Shown piece after piece: positions 1 through 11,400 of a stretch of DNA of 64,000 nt. The first letter of the stretch is position 1. The number at the start of each line of letters is the position of its first letter. The stretch lies in the NCBI GenBank assembly GCA_905221605.1, contig CAJNDS010000691.1, positions 358,391 through 422,390 on the forward strand. Direction: 5' to 3'. This DNA is from Symbiodinium natans (lineage: Eukaryota > Sar > Dinophyceae > Suessiales > Symbiodiniaceae). The notes below the pieces were generated by a model. That model had not been told where the DNA came from. It ran no database searches and saw only the letters and a program-made list of their open reading frames with translations. The position numbers and the translations under genes are program-made.

Positions 1-259
1 GTGTTTAGATGTTTGTGAAACTCGCCAGTATTGTTGTTCTTCTCTTTTCGTTTAGTCATTCTTATAAAAGCCGTGAATTGCAGGAGAAAAGGCCTTTCAC
101 TTCACCCACTAACTTCTACTTCATGTGCTTTGCTCATAGCCTGGGTCGCTTGTAAGTATAGTTCGTTCGTTTCACTCACTTCGTCATTTTTCGTGGCTGA
201 GCGTGAAACGACTTCTGGGAACATACAAATACAACCTAAACATGAACCCTTGCGATGAG

Positions 260-304
260 GAGCCGGCAAAAGGCACCCTGCATGCGCTGGACCAGGAGTG
301 GAGG
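260..304 (+). CDS. Exon-like island with telomere-unit donor
   Basis: Frame EPAKGTLHALDQEWR between GATGAG and AGG|GTTTAG. The donor is the first base pair of a TTTAGGG run, as in the CAP-H exons. No family recognised. Confidence 0.4.
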
Positions 305-487
305 GTTTAGGGTTTAGGGTTTAGGGTTTAGGGTTTAGTGCTTGGGGTTTAGGGTTTAGGGGAGGTTTAAGTTGAGGGTTGCGAGGGGAAGGGTTTAGGA
401 AGAAATGGGAAAGGCTGACGAGGAAGGTGCGGCTTAAAGCAGGCCAGCTTCTCTGTGCGCAGTTGTCTGAATTTTGGTTTTGGCTAG

Positions 488-615
488 GATGCCCAGTAGT
501 ACCCTTATTCCCTGTTTGGGGGTTTAGGTTCCCTTATAAGGGTTTAGGTTCCCTTATAAACACCTTTAAGCAAAAAAGGGTACCCTTTTTAATCCTAGGT
601 TACTGGGCAACCTAG
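488..615. mobile_element. Family B element, copy 1 (introner-like, inverted ends)
   Basis: About 128 bp. The left end GATGCCCAGTAGTACCC is the inverse of the right end GGGTACCC...TTACTGGGCAACCTAG. It contains an internal duplication of GGGTTTAGGTTCCCTTATAA. Compare 22040-22145 and 50244-50348. Confidence 0.6.
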
Positions 616-881
616 TTGGGTACTGTATCAGAAGACAAGGCTTTGTATTGTAGGACTAGGAGCCTCCTGTTGGACCATACTGGGTTTTGAGCTGCGCACA
701 TGCGAAGTTCAGCAACTGCAAAAGCTTACTTTTGCCGAGAGTACTTTATTTCTCCTGTGTAAACCCCGCAATCAACCGGACATCTACCATGTACCCTGAT
801 GATTTGCATAGTTTCCCGAAAACCTATAGTCAGTGTAACCAGTTAGGTCTGTTTCGTAGCAAAAGGATTCCATGGTCAAAG

Positions 882-942
882 CTGCCCTGGTGCTGCAGCG
901 CTACGTCCGGCTGAAGAACTACCGTCACCAGGCGGCGGCCAG
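882..942 (+). CDS. Exon-like island, IQ-like motif
   Basis: Frame AALVLQRYVRLKNYRHQAAA with a canonical donor GTAAAG at 943. LQRYVRLKNYR resembles an IQ calmodulin-binding motif, but one motif is not enough to name the protein. Confidence 0.42.
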
Positions 943-1498
943 GTAAAGCCTGAGGGCTTTAGCCTGATAAGGTTTAGGGTTTAGGGTTTATAGAGTTTAG
1001 GGTTTCGGGTTTCGGGTTTCGGGCATAGGGTAGGGTTTAAGGTTTACTTGTAGAGTTTACGGGCATCGGATGTAGGGCTTTAAGGAACGCAGACATCGTG
1101 ACATCATTTGAAGGTTTTTTTGTAGTAACAGCAAGATTTCAGAATAGCATTGGGCACATGCTGGCATTGGACATGCGAAGACACACGCGCACACACGATA
1201 CCTACATGAGTTTTCCCCACCTAAGCCCTTTACCCTAAACCTCCGTTTCCATAGCCTCCAAATGGCACCCTGTGCGCACTCAGACAAAGCTCTTTCCACA
1301 TGTAATACAGGGGTCGGACTAATGACTAGTAGTACTCACTTCTGGGCTCATGGTCCCTATGTAAGAGTACTATAATAACCCCCCCCCTTTTTTGCCCAAA
1401 CAAAAAATCGAGATGATTAAGGTTTAGGGCTCAGGGATCAGGGTTCAGGGTTTAGGGTTTCGGGTTTAGGTTTGAGGGTTGAGGGGAGGACCCTACAG

Positions 1499-1544
1499 TA
1501 GTTGAAGCCGACTTCCGGAAGATGATGTTCGTAGCTGGTGGTCA
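1499..1544 (+). CDS. Exon-like island
   Basis: Frame VEADFRKMMFVAGGQ after the acceptor CCTACAG. GTAGCT at 1531 is a possible donor. A family C element begins 26 bp downstream. No family recognised. Confidence 0.36.
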
Positions 1545-1569
1545 GCTCCCAGCCAGTCCCTCACCTAGG

Positions 1570-1700
1570 TAGGCCCTGGGGACATTTCACTTGTTTCCTT
1601 CTTGGCCTCAAGAGGATGATATTTAGGAATTTTTGTCCAAGGGTTTTTAAGGGCCGTCCTGGGATATTTTTCCAAGGGTTTTTAAGGGCCATCCTAGTGA
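1570..1700 (+). repeat. Family C dispersed element, copy 1
   Basis: GTAGGCCCTGGGGACATTTC ... AAGAGGATGATATTTAGG ... GGGCCATCC, with an internal tandem copy of TTTTTAAGGGCCxTCCT. Family C consensus: GTAGGCCCTTGGGACATTTT, TTGGGTTTAAGAGGATCATA, then GGGTTxTxAGGGCCA. Confidence 0.55.
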
Positions 1701-2045
1701 TGAAGCGGAGCCATGGACAGCCAAGAACATGCCTTCGAACTACCGCACACAACCTTGGGAATGAAGCCTCCAAGCCTATGAACCCTGTAAGATCTGTAGA
1801 GCCCCACGCCATACTCCAACTAAGCATAGCCCTAAACCCTAAACCTTAACGCCACGGTTCCTGAACTTCAATTCCTTAGTCCCGGACTTGAAGGGGCCAC
1901 CTACACGCTAAAGCCCTAAGCCGTACAAACCTGAACTGAAATTCTAAACCCTGAAAACCCTACAAACCCCATCAGCCTATGAACCCTATGAACCCTATGA
2001 TCCCTAAACCCTATGAACCCTAAACCCTAAAACCCTAAACTCCAG

Positions 2046-2135
2046 CTTCGAACCCGAGAGACCAACTGAGGCTGGTTCCTTCTGGGCCGACGTGGGCCAT
2101 CACCCGTGCAGCTACCCCCACATCCAGGCCTTTGG
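2046..2135 (+). CDS. Exon-like island with telomere-unit donor
   Basis: Frame FEPERPTEAGSFWADVGHHP then CSYPHIQAFG. The acceptor CTCCAG follows CCCTAAA units; the donor is TTGG|GTTTAG. This is the exon arrangement seen in CAP-H. No family recognised. Confidence 0.45.
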
Positions 2136-2408
2136 GTTTAGAGGTTTAGGGGTTTAGGGTTTAGAGTTTAGTTCTTGGGTACTATTATTCCTAAGAAACA
2201 GCAAAAATATAGTTCTTGCTAGGATTCCCTCAGGCAGTATAGAGGCAGGGAGGTCTGGGTTTATAAAGGGTTTGTAGGGGTTAAAACCCTTGAAGGTTGT
2301 TCAGGTTTTTAAGGGTTTGTGGGGTTTGCAGGTTTGTAAGGGGTTATCGGGTTTGTAGGGTTTATAGGCCTTCACATCCAGGTAGGGAGGTCTGTTTGCA
2401 CCTCCGGC

Positions 2409-2515
2409 AGGCGCTTGGGACATTTGAAGTTTACCCCTATTGGGTTTACATAAGTGGATCATATCAATTTTGCAAAGGGTATGAAGGGCACACATCCAGG
2501 CAAGGAGGTTTCTTT
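2409..2515 (+). repeat. Family C element, diverged copy
   Basis: GCGCTTGGGACATTTGAAGT and TATTGGGTTTACATAAGTGG; the right end CACACATCCAGG is shared with the sequence at 2374-2385. Confidence 0.42.
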
Positions 2516-2584
2516 GCACCTATAGTGTTTAGAGGGTTTGTGAGGTTTTAGAGGGGTTGTGGGTTGTAAGGGTTTAGAGGCTTT

Positions 2585-2935
2585 GTAAACTTCATTCAAA
2601 ACAAAGTGGAATCATTTAAAAGTACTTAAAACTCATTGAGCAGATTTTCAGATTAATTAAACTTCACTAAAAGAAAGTAAATTATTCATTCGGAAAAGGA
2701 ACTGCTTTGCATTTTTACATTAGTTTTCAATTAAGATATTGAAAAGTGGTTTAAGTATTCTTAATCATTTTCTCAATATTTATCAATGAAAACTACTCAA
2801 GATCCATTTCCTAGCAATCATGTTTTTAAATGAATAGTCAACTTACTCTTTCACGTAGTGTAGTTATTTTGGAATATTGTTCAACGTGTTTTTACGTACC
2901 TTTAAATAGTTCGATTTTGTTTTAAACGAACTTGC
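2585..2935. other. AT-rich block of foreign composition
   Basis: About 350 bp that is clearly AT-rich, lacks telomere-like units and has no long frame. It abuts a G-rich run (2937-3020). Both the sequence style and the sharp edges differ from the surroundings. Confidence 0.5.
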
Positions 2936-3884
2936 GGGGATGTGCGGGGGAGCGGGGTTGGGCGGCGCGGCGGGGGTGGGGGGGGGGCACGGTGGGTGGG
3001 GGGGGAGGGGGCGGGTCGGAACGGTAAATTACAGAAACGCGCTACATGGTGAACCCGCACAGAAGGCATCTACCAATAGTTAGGCTACTTCTGCCCATAC
3101 CCAATATAACAAGCTCAAAGGAAGGTAAATCTACCGATAATTTAAGGTAGTCTTTCCCCTAAACCTTAGGGTTTAGGGTGTCAGTGTTTTGAGGGTTTCA
3201 GCGTTTAGGGGCTCCCCAGACCTGGACAGGGGAATGCACAGGATGCCTGCAGTAGCCGCGCGACGTACTCTTGAAAAGCACCCAAATCAAAGGCTTAACA
3301 GAGGATTGTTTGCCCAGAGGCCCCACATAGTATGGCTTCTAGTACCTAATCCCATAGTTGTGCTAAAAGTGGATTCTCTGGGTCAGTTCTATGCACCCGA
3401 AACCCCAGGCCTGTAGTCTCAAAAGCCTAAATCCTCAAGAACTTGCACATTTTTGGATGATGCCGATAAGTTCTACATCGTGGCTGGTTTGACCGTTTCG
3501 CCAATGCTGACCCTCTGCATGTGAAAGCGGTGCTTCCAGGCGACAAGAGAAGGATACCCGTTGGCATACAGATTCTCCTCTGCAAGAGCCACGTGTTTCG
3601 GGGTTTTCTTCTGGGCCAGTGGTTTCATCTTCATGTCGCCCGACTTACATGAAGTAACGCGATGACCCCCCCTCCCCCGAAGTCAAAGCAAAATCTCATT
3701 CCCTACCCCCCCCCAAAAAAAAAAAAACATACAATAAAAAGATAAAAGAAAGTAAGAATATCCATCTTAGGCATGGCCGGGATCCCGCAACTGCATGGCA
3801 CAGCTGCATGCGATCGGCCACGTGGTGGCATCGAGAATCCCGGGATTACTGTAGCAAACTCATTGTTTGGGTGGGAGCAGCACT

Positions 3885-4065
3885 ATAGGGGTGGGAACAA
3901 TTGCTGATAGTATTTCCCTTATGGTTCCTTTACAATTATGCTACAATACCCCCCTGCCGCCCCCCCCCCCCCCCAAAAAAACAAAAAAAAAACAAGAAAC
4001 AGAACCTGTTCTAATTGTTAAGGCCGCTATATTGCGTGTTTCCTTGGTGATGCGACAAGAAATTC
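3885..4065 (+). repeat. Family F element (C-run/A-run core), copy 1
   Basis: TATTTCCCTTATGGTTCCTT, TTATGCTACAATACCCCCC, a C-run then an A-run, then GTTCTAATTGTTAAGGCCGC. Family F shares the order TTATGGTCCCTTTA, C-run, A-rich, TTCTAATTATTAAGGCCCC. Confidence 0.55.
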
Positions 4066-4842
4066 AGGTGACAAGAAACAGATGTTGGGCACGCTTTTGA
4101 TTGGCACTCCCTTGTTTGAAGTCAAGTATCTGCGACTTAAGCAACACCCAGCAGTCTTCACTATTGTCTTAATTTTACTTTACTATTCCTTTTTTGGAGG
4201 GGAGAGAGGGGGCTGCGGGGGGAGAGGGGGTGGGCGGTTGGCTGGGGTGAGGGTCGGAGTCCGAAGGTCCGCTTTGAAGTCAAGTTTCAGCTTATGCACC
4301 TTGCACGTGGTGCACCTCTTACTCTGCGTTTGGTTTTGCTCCGATTGATCTGACCCATATGTTCGTTCTCGTGGAGTTGTGATATTACACTTTATGTTGT
4401 CTGTGTTTCCACACGGTTTGTGATATAACTCCACAGAAACAGTTACTGGCATAAACATCATTACAATCACGAGGGGTCTATAGGTCTAGGTACCCTCAAC
4501 ACCAATGGCCTGGGCTTGGCGTGTTCAAGCTGACGAAATGTCCTTTCTTCTGTGGATATGTGATTTAGTTTAGGGTTTAGGGTTTAGGGTTTAGGGTTGA
4601 GGGTAGCCCTAAACCCTAAACCCCAAACCTTCAAACCCCAAGGCACTTGAAGCGCCAGACCAGTCAGAGGAAGTGCCGCCAGGCCTGCAAGCTTGGGGGG
4701 GAATCGGGGGGGAAAGGTTTTCGGGTTTAGGGTTTTGGGGTTAAGGCAGTTCCAGGACAACCTACCCTCAACCAAAAAGTTGCCCTGGCTCTTGAGCCCT
4801 AAATGCTTCAACCCCAAACCCTGCAAAGGCAGACACCCAAGG

Positions 4843-5183
4843 AAAGGAGAGCCACGTAATCAGTCGAGCGATGACAACCTTCCGAGGAGTCTCCAAAGAG
4901 CACTCCAGTCGATGCGGGTGCAAGCACATTCTGGTTGTGTGCAGCGCCAAACAAGATCTGGCTCTCGAGGTGGTGGCGGGACGGTTTCGCCGTGCTGAGC
5001 TCTTGCATTTGTCAAAAGGCTTCGCTGTCAAAGGGTCAAAGGCCTTTGGCCGCGGCCCCTTTCGACTTGTACTTCACGATGGGTGCGCCGAAAAACGCCG
5101 CCGCCAAGCCGTGCAAAAACCACAGCACGTGCCAGAACTACGCGAAGAAGAGATCTTCGCTGGGGCGGTGCAGAGACTGAACC
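4843..5183 (+). CDS. Unassigned open region
   Basis: About 340 bp of GC-rich unique sequence with overlapping open frames in two + phases (one of about 100 codons from 4871). C-rich repeats start right after. Frame and function are undecided. Confidence 0.28.
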
Positions 5184-5807
5184 CCAAGGCCCCAAAACCC
5201 TAAGACGCGACACCCTAAGAACCCAAATCCCTAAACCCCTAAACCCCAACATCCCAAAACCCTGAACCCAAAGCAGCCCTAACCCCCCCGAACACCTCTA
5301 AATCCTAAAACCCAAAACCCAAAAGCCCCAATATAGCGCACCTTTGCAAATCCCGACATCCTAAGTCAACTCGAAGATCCCATAGCCCCAAAATTAGGGT
5401 TCAGGGTTTAGGGGTTAGGGCTTAGGGTTTAGGGTTTAGGGTTTAGGGTTTAGGGGATTAGGGCTTAGGGTTTAGGGCTTAGTGTTTCGAGTCACCGGGG
5501 GGAAGGTGGTTGAATATTGGGCAGTAGCAAGCTCTTGACTGTAATCTTCTGTTCCTGTGCATGAAGGCCCTAAACCCTAAACCCGGAACCCTAAACCCTA
5601 AATGTGAAATCAGGTTTTGGAGATGTACTTTGCTTCATGAGTTGCAAGTAGGGCGACCGTAGTTGAAACCTGCTCTGTCGCTACTTGGGGTTCTTGTCAC
5701 ACCCACTACACAACGAGCCCTCAAGAAGGGTGAACCCCCCCTAAACCCCAAACCCCAAACCCTAAACCCTACGAACCCCAAACTCTAAGCCCTAAAACTG
5801 CTTGGAG

Positions 5808-5909
5808 CTTTGATTCCCTCTCGGGTGCGGCAGTTGTCGATGACGACCTCATCAAGCAGCGAGCGGCCACAGCTTTGGCCTACGTGAGCCACTTAGCCAA
5901 GAGATTTCA
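5808..5909 (+). CDS. Exon-like island, possibly of the CLU-domain gene
   Basis: Open frame FDSLSGAAVVDDDLIKQRAA then TALAYVSHLAKRF. C-rich repeats lie just upstream and G-rich repeats just downstream. No domain recognised. Confidence 0.4.
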
Positions 5910-8428
5910 GAGTTATTTTCCTGAGATTGGGTTTAGGGCACAAGGGTTTAGGGCTGTAAGGTTTTGTCTTTTGGGTCTTGGGTTGTGGGTTTGGGGTCTT
6001 GGGCGTAAGGGCTTAGGAATCTTCTTGAGGCATAGTGTGCCTGCGAACACCGCGAAGACCTCTCCGTGCCTCCGCCTTTGCTTGCTTGCTGCTTGCTGCA
6101 GTGCTTTGTAGATGAAGATTATGCCCGAGCCCCCTGAGCCTTAGAGCGCTGAGCCACTTTAGTGAGGGTTTAGGGTTTGGGGTTTGGGGTTTCGGGGTTT
6201 TAGGCACATCTTCTTCGGACACTTGTGTCGCCTGCGGCGCTTCAACCTAAATCGCCCTACTCACTGAGCCCAATTTCCCCTTTACTTCAGGACTATGGGG
6301 GGTTTCCGAAAGTCGGAGTACCTTGTTCTGATCCTTATACTAGAAGGGAATCCTACGTATTTTTGGGGAAGACAGGAGGAACCCCATTTTTATGTCTTTA
6401 ATGACCCTTGATGCCTATGTAATCCTCAGAACATTAGAATTTTGCAGGGCCCCCAAACCTACCCCAGTATACCCTCATTCATGTTAGGGCATCGTTTATT
6501 GGGTTAGGGAAATTTCCTGACCTAGGGGGGGATCCTAGCAGCGGCTTACGCCTGAGGTACTTGAACGCTAGGGTTCCAAGCAGGGTAAGTGTAGCTGAAG
6601 GCCCTCAGTCGAGGTTCGTTCGGCCTTTCTTAGGGTTTAGGTTTAGGGTTTAGGGTTTAGGGTTTAGGGTTTAGGGTTTAGGGTTTAGGGCTTATCATCT
6701 TCTAACTACCCGAAGCCTCTAAGCCCGAAGCTAGGCCCAAAGTTCCCCCAAAAGGATCCTCTATGTAATTTAAGGGTATATTCCTTACGGAAGGAATCCT
6801 TATCTATACGTAAGGGGAATTCCCCCTAAAAGGATCCTCTATGTAATTTAAGGGTATATTCCTTACTGAAGGAATCCTTATCTATACGTTTATGTTCCTT
6901 ACGTAAGGGGCACCCAGGGTTCTTCAACTCACGCCTGGTGCTGTGGTTTAGGGGTTTAGGGTCTAGGGTTTGGGATCTAGGGTTTGTGTAGGCTTTGGGG
7001 TTTTGGGTTTAGGGTTTAGGGTCTAGGGTTTTGGGTCTAGGGTCTAGGGTTCAGGGTTTAGGGTTTGGGGTTTTGGGTTCAGGGTTTCGGGTTTAGGGTC
7101 TAGGGTTTAGGGTCTAGGGTTTAGGGTTCAGGGTTTAGGGTTTGGGGCCTCAGGCGAGGTCGGCCGCTTTGCGGCAGCGGCGCGCGCGGCGGCCGTGTTG
7201 GCGGTCCATGAGGTCCGCGGCTGCTAAAAGGGTTTGGGGTTTAGGACTTCGTTTGCTTGATCCCCAAACCCTAACCGGCCCTCAACCCTAAACCCTCTCT
7301 AATCCTCAAGCCTTAAGCCTTAAACCCTGCGTAAACCCTAAACCCTCAACCCTCAACCCTAAACCCTAGCCTCAACTCACCTATTCTTGATCATCTCCAT
7401 ATCCAAACTCAACAATCCCAATCCCAGGTGATGTTGCACCCCTATGGCATGGACACAGAGAAGCATCGGCGGCACCACTTGCCGGAGGAAGCGCCGGCCC
7501 CAGACTTCTCGGGTTTAGGGTTTAGGGTCTAGGGTTTAGGGTTTAGGGTTTAGGGTTTAGTGTTTAGAGTTTAGAGTTCATAGGATTTAGGGCAATACGG
7601 TCGGAATAACTACAAGTAGTATTCCTTATGGTCCCTTTATATTATCCTATCAGGACCCCCCCCCAAAGAATAAACAAAATAAAGCGTTCTTATTATTAAG
7701 GCCCCTTATGTTCGCCGAGAAGCCTTGCTAACTATACTACCATACCCCGAAAGGGAAAGTCGGCAACATTTCCCCTTTGCTCGGTTGACTCTAGATAAGT
7801 ACAGATCGCTGGAATCGTTGGGGGAGCACCCGTCCGATTTCTAGGTTTGGGGCTATATGCAGCTTGACTGTAAGGTGCTGCGAGCATAGTCACGACCCAT
7901 TTTATTTACGACCCGTCTCCATGAGAGCACCTCCATGCCAGCACCTCCCTGCCTCGAATGTGGACGTTTTTTTTCTCCTCCAGAACCCTAAACCCTACTC
8001 CCCAAGGCCTAAACCCTAAACCCGAAGCCCTGAACCCTAAACCCTAAACCCTAAACCCTAAACCCTAAACCATGGCTACTTGCCCGCCCTACAACCAACA
8101 GAAACCTGCGCCTGCCTTTGTTGCACACGAGTTTGTGTGCCTTCCTGGCCGAAGCATGTGCTTCGTGTCATTGGACAAGCAGACTCGATCCCTTCACTGT
8201 GGCGACGGTGCTGAAAGCACATGAACAAATAAATCCGTATCTATATATGAATATACATATATCTGTATGTATACATATGTAGATAGACATCTATATATAT
8301 ATATGTAACAGGTATATATATATATGTATAGATACTCTTGTTTGTTGTTGTTGTCCCCATGACGTGACGTGAGGGCTGATCAGGGAGCTCCAAGCTATAC
8401 TGAGGACCCTATAATTGAATTAACCACG

Positions 8429-8463
<35 letters not shown>

Positions 8464-11400
8464 ACCCCACCCATTCCAGGCTTGCGGGCGAGAGGGGCAG
8501 GCGGGTGTTGGTAGATAGCGCGGGGCGAAAAAGCCTAGCCCCTACCTCCCCTAGGACCTAAAGAACCTCAACGAGTTACCCTAACCCTAAACCCCATATA
8601 TGCCCTAAGCCCTAAGCCCTACGCTCTACCCTAAACCCTAAACCCTAAACCTTAAGCCCTAGGCCCTAAAGAATGTCTCCACTTAGGAGGGCCAGACAGT
8701 TCCGCGGCTTATCGCAAAGGATGACCCGCTCTGGCCTCTGGAAGCCTGGCATCGATGTTTAGGGTTCAGGGTTCAGGGTTCAGGGTTCAGGGTTCAGGGT
8801 TTAGGGTTTAGGGTTTAGGGTTTAGGTAACCTATATACACTTAAAACAGGGAAGTGTACGAATGATTTTAGGTACTTTTTTTTGTTTGGATTTAGGGATT
8901 GCGCTGCTGAGGTTTTGGATCTCAGAGGATCCCATGGCCCCCTCTTGAGGGAAATGCTTGGGTTTCTATAGGGTTCAGGGCTTAGGGTTTAGGATTATGG
9001 GCTTCGCGTACTTGTGGCCCACCCTACAAACCCTTCGGGTCTAAGTATCTACTGGATGGGCACACGGGTCACGAAATCATAAACCCTGAGCCCTAAACCC
9101 AAAACCTTATATACACCCTAAACCCTAAACACTAAACACCCTGAACCCCAAACCCTAAACCGACTCAGTTGCGGCCCCGTTTCGATGGCGACCGCGTCTT
9201 TGTGCATGACTCCATCGTCCTCACAGTCGTCGGGGGATCCACTCATGCACTTCCGGCATGTTTTTTAGCCCTAAACCCTAAACCCTGAATCCTGAACCCT
9301 AAGCCCTAAACCCTAAACCCTAAACCCTAAACCCTAAACCCTAAACCCCAGCTAAGCTCGTGGGGTTGGTCGCCCTGATGTTAGTTTCCAGGTGCGGGTA
9401 GCTTAGGAGATGCTTCTTTGAGGGGTAGATGGCAGGGCTCTAGAAGGGTTATAAACAAGGAGGTATCTGGGGGAAGCTGCTGGACCAGGGGCGCCTTTTC
9501 GCAGGAAGGCCCCGTGGTTCTTAGTAGGGAATGAGAGAAAAGGGAACCCTCTATATGGGCCCGCACTCCGCGTAGTCGACCCCCCCCCCTCCAAACCTCC
9601 CCCCCAAACCTTGCCCATTAACCCGAAAAACACCACGGACCACAGAGGGGAGAGAGAAACCCTCAACCTAAACCCAAACCCTGAACCCTAAGCCCTCAAA
9701 CCTAAATCACCAATGATCCACAGGAAGGAGAAGAAGAGTAAACCCGAAACCTTGACCGCTTGAACCCTGAACCGGCAAACCCAGCACGAACCACAGGCGG
9801 AGAGGGGAAACCGAAATCCTAAACCCCAAACCCCACAGACCATGAACCACGGGGGGGGGGGGGGGCGTGCGGTTATGCTGGCTCATAAAAACCCTGTAAG
9901 GGATAAAACAGGGTCCTTCATTCCCTCGCTCCCTTCTAAGAACCAGCCAGAGTAGGTCAAGGGGTTCAGTTCGAGTTTTTTCGGGCCTTTTGGTGCTCCT
10001 TCCCCGCAGCAATTTGACAGCCCGAAGGCCAAAAGAGACCCTAAGGCCCCCTAAACCCTAAAACCTAAACCCTAAACCCCAAACCCTGCCCTAAACCCCA
10101 AACCCTAAGCCCTAGCACTTCCTCCACAGACCTTGCAGGAGAGATCCCAAGAGTTTGCCTGGCGCCTCTACCAGCACGACCTCAAAGGGCTCCAGGAGGG
10201 ACTTTCTGGGAGTTCAGGGGTTTAGCGTTTAGGGTATCTACCTATATGGATCGCTCTCTAATTCAGGTTCTTTTTTGGGTCGAGTCCTGTAGATTGTACG
10301 GCACCCGTATAGTAAGAACCTCAAAAAGGGGCCTTGATGTAGAGAACTGCCCGTGTGTACAAAATTGTCTATATAACATATATATATATATATAGATGCT
10401 TTATATGTACAACATTTTTCGGGTTCAGGGCTTAGGGTATATTGATATTGCATATATATATATATATTATACATACACATGCAGGATTGAGGGTTCAGGG
10501 GCTGGATTTTAGGGTTCCCAGCGACTCTCCACCTCCGAGATTCCAGATCCGGTGCGTGTGACTTCAGCAAGACGCGCTTATACCAGGCCCATGTCGCGCG
10601 ACCGCAGAAGCGCAACGATCGACGTGATGGCCTCCCAGATACAAGGAGTATCTTGCCTACTACCCAGGACGGTCTACTGTACCATACAACCCCCTAAAAC
10701 AGGCCCTTTATAGGGTTGGTTATAGGGATTATAGGGCTTCATAGCCCATTAAGCCCTATAAACCCCATAATCAACCCTATAAAGGGCCTGTTTAGGGGTT
10801 GTAGGGTATTCGAAGTGCTCCATTGACGCACCAGGGTGCAGATGCGCCAAAGCCTAGCTGGTGCCCGAAGGAGCTTCTTTCACCGGCGCAGGTTTAGGGT
10901 TTAGGGTTTAGGGTTTAGGGTTTAGGGTTTAGGGTTTAGGGCTTAGGGCTTAGGGTTTAGGGTTTAGGGTTTAGGGTTTAGGGTTTAGGTTGTTCCTTTA
11001 ACTTTAAAGTTTAAAGTAAAGGGCTCCCCATATGCCTTAGGTGCTGCAGTTCCCTTATGCCGAAAATGTTCCTGGAATTGAAGCATGGGTCCGAAGACGT
11101 GCCAAGGAACACGCCAGTACCCCCCTAGTCCTGGAACATTCCTGACATTGAATATAACTTAAGGAATTCCTCCAGCAACTTTAACGACCCTAAACCCTAA
11201 ACCTCGGTTAAATATAAAAAAACAGAAGTGTGCCTTTGTCATCAGTCCTTGGTACATGTACTTGTATTTAGATACTCCAGGTATTCCTATCGTTGGAAGA
11301 TAGGAGTTTGTCTCCAGGGAACTATTTCTCACAAATACGGTCCCTTAAACCCTAAACCCTAAACCCCCAACCCCAAACCCTAATTCAGCGAATCCCCATG

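Noticed and set aside
1605-1620. Similarity of family C (TTGGCCTCAAG) to the dinoflagellate spliced leader end
   Set aside because: Only one copy has this form; the family consensus is TTGGGTTTAAG, so the match is probably chance.
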